This document shows, in pieces, positions 21,618 through 32,077 of a stretch of DNA of 64,000 bases. Numbering within the stretch: position 1 is the first letter of the stretch; each line of letters opens with the position of its first letter. The DNA lies in NCBI RefSeq assembly GCF_024139115.2, contig NC_085140.1, forward strand, positions 426,955,781-427,019,780. The letters run 5' to 3'. The translations under genes were made by a program, and so were the position numbers. The stretch comes from Armigeres subalbatus (Eukaryota > Arthropoda > Insecta > Diptera > Culicidae). Below the pieces are notes generated by a model. It made no database searches. It was not told the origin of the DNA and saw only the letters and a list, made by a program, of their open reading frames with translations.

Positions 21618-22979
21618 TTCTTTAGGCTTTTTAGTCGATTTGTTATTATTTGTCCTTAAAATCTTATCTATTTCTGATCTGATGTATTTCTCAAAGCTGA
21701 TATCATGATTTTGGCGCTCCCTGAGGCCCTTGGCCGGGGCCAACCTGATCTAAATTAACAGCGAAAATAGGGGTCCCAAAACCAATGCGAAAGTCTGAAG
21801 AGGTACCTCATCAAACATTTCTAAAAAAATATCTTAAGAAAATATCATTGAAATTTAGATAGTGACATTTTGTAATGATTACCACATATGTATTATGTAC
21901 TATAACATTTTGTTTGTGACTACGGCAATTGCGCTCTTATCAACGGTAAATTCAAAAAATACTTTTATTTTCACCAACTTTCAGTCGTGTGAACGCTTCT
22001 CTCATCAGATGAGTCTAACGCTAACGTTACTGCCGCAATCGAGTCACCCCTCGCCTTTCATTCTACTTTTATTTTGATTCTTGTCCCGTTGTATGTTGAC
22101 TGCCTCGGCTGCCAGCATGTAACGGGGCCTGTTGTGTGGTGGTGTACCATTCAACATCGCAACGTAGTGGTGTCATTCAAGTGAGGTTCACCCACACATT
22201 TTTCACCGTTCACCTGTACGCAGACGAAGTGCCGAACGCACACACCCACGCAATCATCAGGTACCATTTTTTTCGCACGGATGTTTTTAGTTGCGGGCTT
22301 TGGTGTGTGTACAGCTATTTGTGTTGCACACGTGTGTCGGACGAAGGATGGTTGTACAAACAAAATCTTCTTCGCTTGCGAGTGTTTGCATGCTTTTTAT
22401 GTCGTTATTCATCTGTTCGGTGGTGTTGTGTTTACATTCATTTGCGTTATTCAGAATGGAGCACGAGCATGAATAACAGTGCTGCTAGCTGATCACGACT
22501 ATCAGATAGAACTCTTTTATTTATCATTTAAGAATACTAAGCCGTTCATAATAACTTTGAGAGAAAAAAACGAAACGTTACATCTTACATTTTTCATATA
22601 TTTTATTATTTTATTGTTGTAGCCATTTCTTCTCCATTATTTAGGTAAGCCTTAAATTCAAAAACAAAGGTAATAATCCAAGAACAAACGTCTTCTGCTG
22701 TTGTTACTTTCTTCACGCGACCCAACACCAGTGGTGATAACGGTGTTGATAAATGGTGATTCTTGGCTAGAAAATATTTAAAGGATCGTTTTTCAACGGG
22801 AAATTGGCTCTTAACCAGACATTGTTTTCCTTTTGTTTTTAGGCCCTTATTTAGATTATAATCATGATTATTTAATTTTATGCTATGATGATTATAAATC
22901 GAATATTTCAATAAGGAACGGCATCCCTGCCGCTGCTTCGGCTTTCCGCTGATGATGGCGATGATGGTGGTGCGGAGCG
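21618..22979. other. Gene-free stretch, partly GC-richer
   Basis: No coding gene is supported. Base composition becomes more balanced from about 22080, and short frames on both strands overlap without codon bias. It may include upstream sequence of the possible exon that follows. Confidence 0.3.
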
Positions 22980-23865
22980 TACAAACTTCCCACACATCGA
23001 CAAGCCCGTTCAGCGTTCAGTTGAGTTGGTACTCGCTTCGGAAGCGTATCGTGATTTTGCGCGAGTTCGCGACCCTCTGTAGGAGTTTCATACTCTGAGT
23101 GCTATCCGGCCAGCCAGTCAGCAGTGCCAGTGCCGTGACCGTGTGAGGTGCCAAGCACAGTGTTGATGTTTTGTTGCAGTTGTTTTGCTGAGAAACGACA
23201 CTGCGGAAGATCCTACCTTGGAGGTAGTGATTGATAGAAGTGAAGTAGTTCCGATTCGTGCGTGTCATCAATCAATCGCGTCTTCGTCGTAAACTCGATA
23301 GAATCCTCGCTGCTGAAACAGCAGCGCAGTGCAGACGTAATTCGTAGCATAAGTGTGTCAAACGGGTTGCGATTCTCTTACGATTTTCTGATCGATTTCT
23401 TCGCGGCACGGAGTTCCGTCGGAGGGAAGACAGTGCGGAGGAAGAGCGTGTTCTTATTTCGCGGTGCATCGTGAGCTGGAAGAGTTTTGAGCCTGAGTAA
23501 TTCGAAGATTATGATGCTGGTTATAGTTGTTTGGCCGTTCTGCGGGAACAAGGAAGAATCGCACAGCAGTGAGCAGTGCTATCGAGTGTTTTAGAAGGAA
23601 GCAAAGCAGCCAGAGAGTGAATGTACACAGGTGAAGAAGATTGAGTGAGTGCGAGTGAGAAGGCAAGACGGACCAAGTTACATCGTTCGCTGTCTTGACC
23701 GCGGGGGTTGTTGATTGAAGCAGAGCACGGGGCTGGCCTGGCAGTGGCCGGTCGACGGAGTGTTGGATTGCGCTGAGTGGAGCGTGTTTTCGATTTTGCT
23801 TTGGTTCATGCTGTGTTCCTTCGGGAAGAACACGGGCACAGACGGGCGTATATTTGAGGTCAGTT
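22980..23865 (+). promoter_or_regulatory. Possible long 5' untranslated first exon and promoter of an unidentified gene
   Basis: This 0.9-kb stretch is clearly richer in G and C than its AT-rich surroundings. It is free of known repeats and has the CAGTCAGCAGTG/GAGTGAGTGCGAGTG style often seen in insect 5' leaders. An initiator-like TCAGTT lies near 23019. There is no extended open frame on the plus strand. Candidate donors are ACAG|GTGAAG near 23630 and CCG|GTAAGG near 24101. It could be a distant alternative first exon of CenG1A, 12.6 kb downstream on the same strand, or belong to another gene; nothing in the sequence decides. Confidence 0.35.
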
Positions 23866-24550
23866 TATGAAGAAAGCTTACAAGTTTGAGTGGTGCACTG
23901 AAACGAGAAGAATCCTGGAAAGTAGTGCATAAATCGGTGCATGGCTACAATTTTGCAGCATTGTGCAACACGTCGTTATTCGAATGCTGCTAACGGTTGG
24001 TGCTTTGTTTATGTTTTTGATTTTTAACGTGGTTTGTGTTGAGAGAAATCTGTTACGGAATAAATTCACTCTTTTAAAATTAGATAAATTGCTCATGCCT
24101 CCGGTAAGGAAGATATTTTCTATTTCTTCCTTGAAATGTTTTAAAATTTGAATAGCAAATAAACATAAGCTACAAGACGCTTGTATATCTGTCGCCTCTA
24201 ATAGAAAACTGCAATTAAAATTGTACCAAGTGATTTTCAAATCCAAAATATATTTTGGATTAAACAGATAATTTTAAATTTCCTCAAGGAATTTTTATAA
24301 ATTTTTACTTTTCACAGAAAATTATTCAGAATTTCTACCGGAAATTTTTTTGCTTTGAGTTTTGCAGAATTGTATGTACAGGCATAGTACTCGATAAAAC
24401 GTAAACAAAAAAATTTTTTTTTCTGTTTTCTGATTTTAGTTAAAATTTTAATATATTTTGATCATGGCACATACGTGGGGTCCTTCATATGCTGCGTAGT
24501 AATTTTACATCCACCCAAAAAACAAATCTGACAATTATTGTATAAAATCT

Positions 24551-24663
24551 GGGCATATACAATTCTGTAAGCTTTTTATACAAATATTGTATTAAAATTA
24601 ATACAAATCTGTATTATTTTAATACAATATTTGTATAAAAAGCTTACAGAATTGTATATGCCC
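24551..24663. repeat. 113-bp palindrome (hairpin MITE-like)
   Basis: The sequence starts GGGCATATACAATTCTGTAA and ends with its exact inverse. The arms match perfectly for about 48 bp around a short TAATACAAAT centre. No clear target duplication. It would form a strong hairpin. Confidence 0.8.
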
Positions 24664-24889
24664 AATTATTATGCAGTTTCTGTAAGGTTCTTATGCAAAA
24701 CTCTATTAAAATCTGCTATCCCCTGGTTGGGTGTCTGATTTAAACACCATCGTAAGCTTATAATCAATTTAGTTGCAGAACTTTAAAAAAGCAGCGTGTC
24801 ATATGAATATGACGATTGGTACATCCACCCTAGTTTTTTAATTTTATTTATTTTGCTATGTTTTTGAAGCTTTTTAGTGGAATGTCTTC

Positions 24890-24933
24890 ACTTGTCATAA
24901 GACGAATTTGTACAAACTAGTCTTATGACAAGT
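24890..24933. repeat. Short hairpin, deletion derivative of the CTTGTCATAAGAC palindrome family
   Basis: ACTTGTCATAAGAC is mirrored by GTCTTATGACAAGT around a 16-base centre. Its left flank (TTTAGTGGAATGTCTTC) matches the flank of the larger palindrome at 26221-26363 (TTCAGTGGAATGTTTTC). Both therefore come from one larger repeat family, and this copy has lost the centre. Confidence 0.7.
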
Positions 24934-24989
24934 ATGTTTTTTAGTTATTTATTTATTTGATATAATAATTAAGGTCTATTCCCAGGAGT

Positions 24990-27200
24990 TCCTTAAACAA
25001 ATCATCCCTGGATTTCACTAGAGATTCAATCAGGAGTTCCTTCTAAGATTCTTCTAAGAATTCCAGAAGAAGTTTATCCTGGAACAGCAGTTTCTTCCAT
25101 ACAGGATTTCACTTGATATTCAATCAAGAGCTGTGCGCCTATTTGCGTGCGGCGTGAATTAAGTTTCTCGGAAATTCCTCCGTAAGTTTCACCAGGAATT
25201 TCTCCGTAAGTTCCTCCATGAATGCCTACGCAAGTTGCTTCAGGAATCTCTTCGAAAGCTCCTTCAGAAATTCCTTCGCAAGTTCCTCCGGAAGTTTCTC
25301 CAAGAATTTCTCCAAAAATTCGATTAGGACTCATAGGCATTACTTCAGAAATTTCTTGGCGAATCCTTTCAAAAATCTTTCAAAATTCCATCTTAAATTT
25401 TTGTCTTAGAAATTTCTACGTCTCCTTTCCTAGAACTTCCACCAGAAAATTATTCAGAAATTCCCATGTAAATTCCTCCTGATAATCAATCTGAAGTTAC
25501 TCCCGACATTCCGCCAAGATCTCTTCATTAATTACTTCGAGGTCTTCCAGAAATTCACTTTGAATTTCTTTAGAAACTCACGTAGAAGCCCTCGATAAGC
25601 ATCTCCCACTCACGCCCCGGAAATTCTTCAAAAAATTGCTCCAAGAACTGTCCCGAAAAATTGTTCATAATTTTTTTTTCTTCGGGATTTCTTCCGGAAA
25701 TTCCTTGAAAAATTTGTCTGCAAATTCATCTGGCTATTTCTCCAGATATTCGACAAAACTCTTTTGGAGCTACCCCCAGAAATTACCCTTGCAATTCCTC
25801 TGAAAATTATGAAGAAATTATCTCGGAAGAACCAGCCGGAACTCTCGATAATGTCGCGGGTACTCTAAAATGTAGCAAAAAAAATTATTCAAAAATCCCT
25901 TCATGATTGTTCGAGAAATTTTTCCAGGAATTAGCAGCAATATCTCCGGAAATTCTTCTAGAAATACCCCCCGTCAATAATTTTCCCGAAAATTACTTCA
26001 TGAATTTCTCCAGAAATTTCTTTATAAGTTCCCCAAGAATTTCTTCATGAATTCCCCGGGAATTCGTTTCAGAATCCCCACAGAAATTTCTCAATCTATT
26101 CTGCAGAAAATTCCCCCAAGAACTGCCCCGGGAAGTTTCTTTTTTAGGACTACAGTTTCCGCCAAATTAAAAAAAAAATCAGATACGAAAATTATTTTGA
26201 GCTTTTCAGTGGAATGTTTTCACTTGTCATAAGACGAGTTTGAACTATCCCATTTAATTGCACCACTTGATTGTACCTTGACAGATACGTATTTCGTATC
26301 TGTCAAGGTACAATCAAGTGGTGGAATTAAATGGTATAGTACAAACTCGTCTTATGACAAGTGATAATCAGATATTCTTCCTGAGTTTCCTATTGAAAAT
26401 CGTTTGCAATCTCTAGAAAGAAATTCGGGAATACTTCAGGAAACTTAGTTGGGTGAATTCTTCCGGAAATTTATTAAGAAATGAAACAGTTTACTATAGA
26501 GATACTAAACGATTTTTTGGGAGAGTTTCGGAAGGTTTTCCGAAGGAGTTTCTAATGGATTTTCTCAAGGGATTTCCGAAGGAGTTCCTAATAGAATTTC
26601 CAAGGAACTCCAAAAGGAATGTCTACATGAAATCACGAACGTATTCCTAGCTGTTTTTTTAAATAAAATTCCTAAAAGAATGTGACGGAAGTAATTCTAA
26701 ATGAGTTTCTTAAACAATTTATGTAGATCTAACAGAATTTGTGGAAGGGTTACTAAAACGATTTTTCATGGAAATGACCGAAGGACTTCCTTAAGGACAT
26801 TCTGAACGAATTCCTGAAGAATTTTCTAAACGAACTATAAAGGGAAAATTTGAAGGGATGCAAAAAATTCCTTCCTAGAGTTTTCGAAGGAATTACTGTG
26901 GGAATAACCGAATAGATTACTGAAGGAGTGTTCGAAGGAATATCTGAAGATTTTAAGTTCCTGTAATAATTGCCTAATTTTTGAAGTAATTTCTGGCAGA
27001 ATTCCTAAAAGAATTTACAGTGGAATACCTCAAAGAATTTACGAAGGAATTCGTAACGGAATTTCTGAAAGCATTTTCAAATAAGTCTTGAAGGAATTCT
27101 TTTAAAAAAAATCCGAAGAAATGCTTGAATTAATATCCGAAGAAATTCCTAAAACAATCCGGAGAAAATCCTCATGGAATTATCGAAGATAAATCTCAGA
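24990..27200. repeat. Decayed GGAATTTC-type repeat region
   Basis: Loosely repeated words (AAATTCCTCC, GAATTTCTCCAG, AGGAATTTCCGAAGGA) fill most of the interval. It is interrupted by the 143-bp palindrome at 26221. It grades directly into the 23-bp array at its right end, as if the array arose inside this older repeat. Short serine- or lysine-rich frames are by-products. Confidence 0.6.
26221..26363. mobile_element. 143-bp palindromic MITE with CACTTGTCATAAGACGAG ends
   Basis: The arms of about 68 bp are near-perfect inverse copies with only a few mismatches (for example TTGCACCAC against GTGGTGGAA), meeting at TACGTATTTCGTA. The ends read CACTTGTCATAAGACGAG. No coding capacity. The high arm identity suggests either recent insertion or arm-to-arm conversion. 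Confidence 0.8.
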
Positions 27201-27202
27201 AA

Positions 27203-29706
27203 AGCAGGCTCGGAAGCCTCCTTTCAAGAGGCTCGGAAGCCTCATTTCGAGAAGTTCGGAAGCCTTCATTCAAGAGGCTCGGAAGTTTCCTTTTAAGAGG
27301 CTCAGAAGCCTTCTTTCAAGAGGCTCGGAATTCTTCTATCAAGTGGCTCGGAAGCCTCTTTTCAAAAGGTTCGGAAGCCTCCTTTCAAATGGCTCGGAAG
27401 CCTCATTTCGAGAAGTTCGGAAGCCTCCTTTCAAGAGGCTCGGAAACCTCCTTTCAAGAGGCTCGGAAGCCTCCTTTCAAGAGGCTCGGAAGCCTCCTTT
27501 CAAGAGGCTCGGAAGCCTCCTTTCAAGAGGCTCAGGCCTCCTTTCAAGAGGCTCAGAAGCCTCCTTTCAAGAGGCACGAAGCCTCCTTTCAAGAGGCACG
27601 GAAGCCTCCTTTCAAGAGGCACGGAAGCCTCCTTTCAAGAGGTTCAGGAAGCCTCCTTTCAAGAGGCTCAGGAAGCCTCCTTTCAAGAGGCTCAGAAGCC
27701 TCCTTTCAAGAGGCTCAGAAGCCTCCTTTCAAGAGGCTCAGAGCCTCATTTCAAGAGGCTCAGAAGCCTCCTTTCAAGAGGCTCAGAAGCCTCCTTTCAA
27801 GAGGCTCAGGCCTCCTTTCAAGAGGCTTGGAAGCCTCCTTTCAAGAGGGCCTCAGAGCCTCCTTTCAAGAGGCTCAGGCCTCCTTTCAAGAGGCTCAGAA
27901 GCCTCCTTTCAAGAGGCTCAGAAGCCTCCTTTCAAGAGGCTCAGAAGCCTCCTTTCAAGAGGCTCAGAAGCCTCCTTTCAAGAGGCTCAGAAGCCTCCTT
28001 TCAAGAGGCTCAGGCCTCCTTTCAAGAGGCTCAAGCCTCCTTTCAAGAGGCTCAGAGCCTCCTTTCAAGAGGCTCAGAGCCTCCTTCAAGAGGCTCGGAA
28101 GCCTCCTTTCAAGAGGCTCGGAAGCCTCCTTTCAAGAGGCTCGGAAGCCTCCTTTCAAGAGGCTCGGAAGCCTCCTTTCAAGAGGCTCGGAAGTCTTCTT
28201 TCAAGAGGCTTGGAAGTCTCCTTTTAAGAGGCTCGGAAGCTTCCCATCAAGAGTTTCGGAAGCCTCCCATCAAGAGTTTCGGAAGCCTTCTTTCAAGAAG
28301 CTCGGAAGCCTCCTTTCAAAAGGGCTCGGAAGCCTCCTTTCAAGCGGCTCGGAAGCCTTTTTTTCAAGAGGCTCGTAAGCCTCCTTTTAAGAGGCTCGGA
28401 AGCCTTCTTTCAAGAGTGTCGGAAGCCTCCTTTCAAGAGGCTCGGAAGCCTCTTTTCAAGAGGCTCGGAAGCCTCCTTTCAAGAGGCTCGGAAGCCTCCT
28501 TTCAAGAGGCTCGGAAGCCTCCTTTCAAGAGGCTCAGAGCCTCCTTTCAAGAGGCTCAGAAGCCTCCTTTCAAGAGGCTCAGAGCCTCCTTTCAGAGGCT
28601 CAGAGCCTCCTTTCAAGAGGCTCAGAGCCTCCTTTCAAGAGGCTCAGAAGCCTCCTTTCAAGAGGCTCAGAGCCTCCTTTCAAAGGCTCAAGCCTCCTTT
28701 CAAGAGGCTCAGAAGCCTCCTTTCAAGAGGCTCCAGCCTCCTTTCAAGAGGCTCAAGCCTCCTTTCAAGAGGCTCAGAAGCCTCCTTTCAAGAGGCTCAG
28801 AAGCCTCCTTTCAAGAGGCTCAAGTCTCCTTTCAAGAGGCTCAGAGCTTCCTTTCAAGAGGCTCAGAAGCCTTCTTTAAAGACGCTCAAAGCCTCCTTTC
28901 AAGAGGCCTCAAGCCTCCTTTCAAGAGGCTCAAGCCTCATTTCAAGAGGATCAGAAGCCTCATTCCAAGGGGCTCAGAAGCCTCATTTCAAGAGGCTCAG
29001 AAGCCTCGCTTCAAGTGGCTCGGAAGCCTCCTATCAAGAGGCTCGGAAGCCTCGTTTCAAGAGGCCTCAGAAGCCTCATTTCAAGAGGCCTGGAAGCCTC
29101 ATTTCAAGAGGCTCAGAATCCTCCGTTCAAGAGGCTCAGAAGCCTCTTTTCAAGAGGCTCAAAGCCTCCTTTCAAGAAGCTCAGAGCCTCCTTTCAAGAG
29201 GCTCGGAGGCCTCCTTTCAAGAGGCTCAGAAGCCTCCTTTCAAGAGGCTCAGGAAGCCTCCTTTCAAGAGGCTCAAGCCTCCTTTCAAGAGGCCTCAGCC
29301 TCCTTTCAAGAGGTTCAGAAGCCTTCATTCAAGAGGCTCAAGTTTCCTTTCAAGAGGCTCAGAATTTTTCTATCAAGAGGCTCATAATTCTTCTATCAAG
29401 AGGCTCAGAAGCCCTTTTCAAGAGGATCAGAAGCTTCATTTTGCAAAGTTCAGAAGCCTCCATTCAAGACGCTCAGAAGTTTCCTTTTAAGGGCTCGAAA
29501 TTTTATTTTCAAGAGGCTCAGGCTTCCTTTCAAGAGGCTCAAAGCTTCCTTTCAAGAGGCTCAGAAGCCTCCTTTCAAGAAGCTCGGAGGCCTCCTTTAA
29601 AAAGGCTCGAAAGCCTCCTTTCAAAAGGCTCGGAAGCCTCCTTTCAAGAGGCTCGGAAGCCTCATTCCAAAAAGTTCGGTAGCCTTCATTTAAGAGGCTC
29701 GTAAGT
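27203..29706 (+). repeat. 23-bp hairpin-unit tandem array, block A1
   Basis: The unit is a 16-bp hairpin GAGGCTCGGAAGCCTC (6-bp stem, loop CGGA) followed by CTTTCAA. CGGA-loop blocks with regular 23-bp spacing (27203-27530, 28095-28520) alternate with CAG-loop blocks (27530-28090, 28530-29580). In the CAG blocks many units are shortened in the loop (CAGA, CAG, CA, or loop and one stem base lost) while the stem arms persist. Border units are more diverged (TTTTCAAG, GGAATTCTTC). All three plus frames are open for hundreds of codons because 23 leaves remainder 2 modulo 3 and the unit lacks stops in every frame; the peptide repeats every 23 residues (RGSEASFQEARKPPFKRLGS and so on). Confidence 0.93.
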
Positions 29707-29713
29707 TTTTAGG

Positions 29714-29991
29714 GGCCCTCCTTAGCCGTGCGGTTACAAAGCAAGACCATGCTGAGGGTGGCTGGGTTCGATTCCCGGTGCCGGTCTAGACAATTTTCGG
29801 ATTGGAAATTGTCTCGACTTCCCTGGGCATAAAAGTATCATCATGTTAGCCTCATGATATACGAATGCACAAATGGTAACCTGGCTTAGAAACCTCGCAG
29901 TTAATAACTGTGGAAGTGCTTAATGAACACTAAGCTGCGAGGCGGCTCTGTCCCAGTGTGGGGATGTAATGCCAATAAGAAGAAGAAGAAG
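29714..29991 (+). mobile_element. Feilai-like tRNA-derived SINE inside the array, copy 1
   Basis: It runs from GGCCCTCCTTAGCCGTGCGG through GGTTCGATTCCCGGTG to an AATAAGAAGAAGAAGAAG tail. It lacks about 13 bp after CCGTGCGG compared with the copy at 19992-20282. Copy 2, 2087 bp downstream, shares this deletion and the same flanks, so the two arose by duplication of the array segment, not by two insertions. Confidence 0.88.
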
Positions 29992-31795
29992 TTTCCTTTT
30001 AAGAGGCTCGGAATTTTTCTTTCAAGAGGCTCCGAATTCTTCTTTCAAGAGGCTCGGAAGCCTCTTTTCAAGAGGCTTAGAAGCCTCCTTTCAAGAGGCT
30101 CGGAAGCCTCCTTTCAAGAGGTTCGGAAGCCTCCTTTCAAGGGGCTCGGAAGCCTTCTTTCAAGAGGCTCGGAAGCCTCCTTTCAAGAGGCTCGGAAGCC
30201 TCCTTTCAAAAGGCTCGGAAGCCTCCTTCCAAGAGGCTCGGAAGCCTCCTTTCAAGAGGCTCGGAAGCCTCCTTTCAAGAGGCCTCAAGCCTCCTTTCAA
30301 GAGGCTCAGAAGCCTCCTTTCAAGAGACTCAAGCCTCCTTTCAAGAGGCTCCAGAAGCCTCCTTTCAAGAGGCTCAGGCCTCCCTTTCAAGAGGCTCAGG
30401 CCTCCTTTCAAGAGGCTCAGGCCTCCTTCAAGAGGCTCAGAAGCCTCCTTTCAAGAGGCTCGGATGCCTCCTTCAAAGAGGCCTCAGGCTTCATTTCAAG
30501 AGGCTCAGGCCTCCTTTCAAGAGGCTCAGAAGCCTCCTTTCAAGAGGCTCAGAGCCTCCTTTCAAGAGGCTCAAGCCTCCTTTCAAGAGGCTCAGGCCTC
30601 CTTTCAAGAGGCCTCAGAAGCCTCCTTTCAAGAGGCTCAGGCCTCCTTTCAAGAGGCTCAGAGCCTCCTTTCAAGAGGCTCAGAAGCCTCCTTTCAAGAG
30701 GCTCAAGCCTCCTTTCAGAGGCTCAGAAGCCTCCTTTCAAGAGGCCCGAAGGCCTCCTTTCAAAGGCTCAGAAGCCTCCTTTCAAGAGGCTCAGGCCTCC
30801 TTTCAAGAGGCTCAGAAGCCTCCTTTCAAGAGGCTCAAGCCTCCTTTCAAGAGGCTCAGAAGCCTCCTTTCAAGAGGCTCAGAGTCTCCTTTCAAGAGGC
30901 TCAGAGCTTCCTTTCAAGAGGCTCAGAAGCCTTCTTTAAAGACGCTCAGAAGCCTCCTTTCAAGAGGCTCCAAAGCCTCCTTTCAAGAGGCTCAGAAGCC
31001 CTCATTTCAAGAGGCTCAGAAGCCTCATTTCAAGAGGCTCAGCCTCATTTCAAGAGGCCTGGAAGCCTCCTTTCAAGTGGCTCAGAAGCCTCCTTTCAAG
31101 AGGCTCAAGCCTCATTCAAGAGGCTCAAGCCTCATTTCAAGAGGCTCAGGCCTCATTTCAAGAGGCTCGGAATCCTCCTTTCAAGAGGCTCAGGAAGCCT
31201 CTTTTCAAGAGGCTCAGAGCCTCCTTTCAAGAAGCTCCAGCCTCCTTTCAAGAGGCTCGGAAGCCTCCTTTCAAGAGGCTCGGAAGCCTCCTTTCAAGAG
31301 GCTCGGAAGCCTCCTTTCAAGAGGCTCGGAAGCCTCCTTTCAAGAGGCTCGGAAGCCTCCTTTCAAGAGGCTCGAAAGCCTCCTTTCAAGAGGTTCGGAA
31401 GCCTTCATTCAAGAGGCTCGGAAGTTTCCTTTTAAGAGGCTCGGAATTTTTCTTTCAAGAGGCTCGGAATTCTTCTTTCAAGTGGCTCGGAAGCCCCTTT
31501 TCAAGAGGATCAGAAGCTTCATTTTGCAAAGTTCGGAAGCCTCCATTCAAGACGCTCGGAAGTTTCCTTTTAAGGGGCTCGAAATTTTATTTTCAAGAGG
31601 CTCGGAAGCTTCCTTTCAAGAGGCTCGGAAGCTTCCTTTCAAGAGGCTCGGAAGCCTCCTTTCAAGAAGCTGGGAGGCCTCCTTTAAAAAGGCTCGAAAG
31701 CCTCCTTTCAAAAGGCTCGGAAGCCTCCTTTCAAGAGGCTCGGAAGCCTCATTCCAAAAAGTTCGGTAGCCTTCATTTAAGAGGCTCGTAAGTTT
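29992..31795 (+). repeat. 23-bp hairpin-unit tandem array, block A2
   Basis: Same unit and orientation as block A1. Regular CGGA units at 30060-30290 and 31170-31480 surround a CAG-loop, length-variable core (30290-31160). The last 320 bp match the end of block A1 unit by unit (landmarks CATTTTGCAAAGTTC and GAAATTTTATTTTCAAG), but loops reading CAGA in A1 read CGGA here. Confidence 0.92.
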
Positions 31796-31800
31796 TTAGG

Positions 31801-32077
31801 GGCCCTCCTTAGCCGTGCGGTTACAAAGCAAGACCATGCTGAGGGTGGCTGGGTTCGATTCCTGGTGCTGGTCTAGACAATTTTGGATTGGAAATTGTCT
31901 CGACTTCCCTGGGCATAAAAGTATCATCATGTTAGCCTCATGATATACGAATGCACAAATGGTAACCTGGCTTAGAAACCTCGCAGTTAATAACTGTGGA
32001 AGTGCTTAATGAACACTAAGCTGCGAGGCGGCTCTGTCCCAGTGTGGGGATGTAATGCCAATAAGAAGAAGAAGAAG
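31801..32077 (+). mobile_element. Feilai-like SINE inside the array, copy 2
   Basis: It is nearly identical to copy 1, differing by small changes (CCTGGTGCTGG against CCCGGTGCCGG, and one missing C in the ATTTTCGGATTGG phrase). Shared left flank (GAGGCTCGTAAGTTTTTAGG) and right flank (TTTCCTTTTAAGAGGCTCGG) show it was duplicated with the array. Confidence 0.88.
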
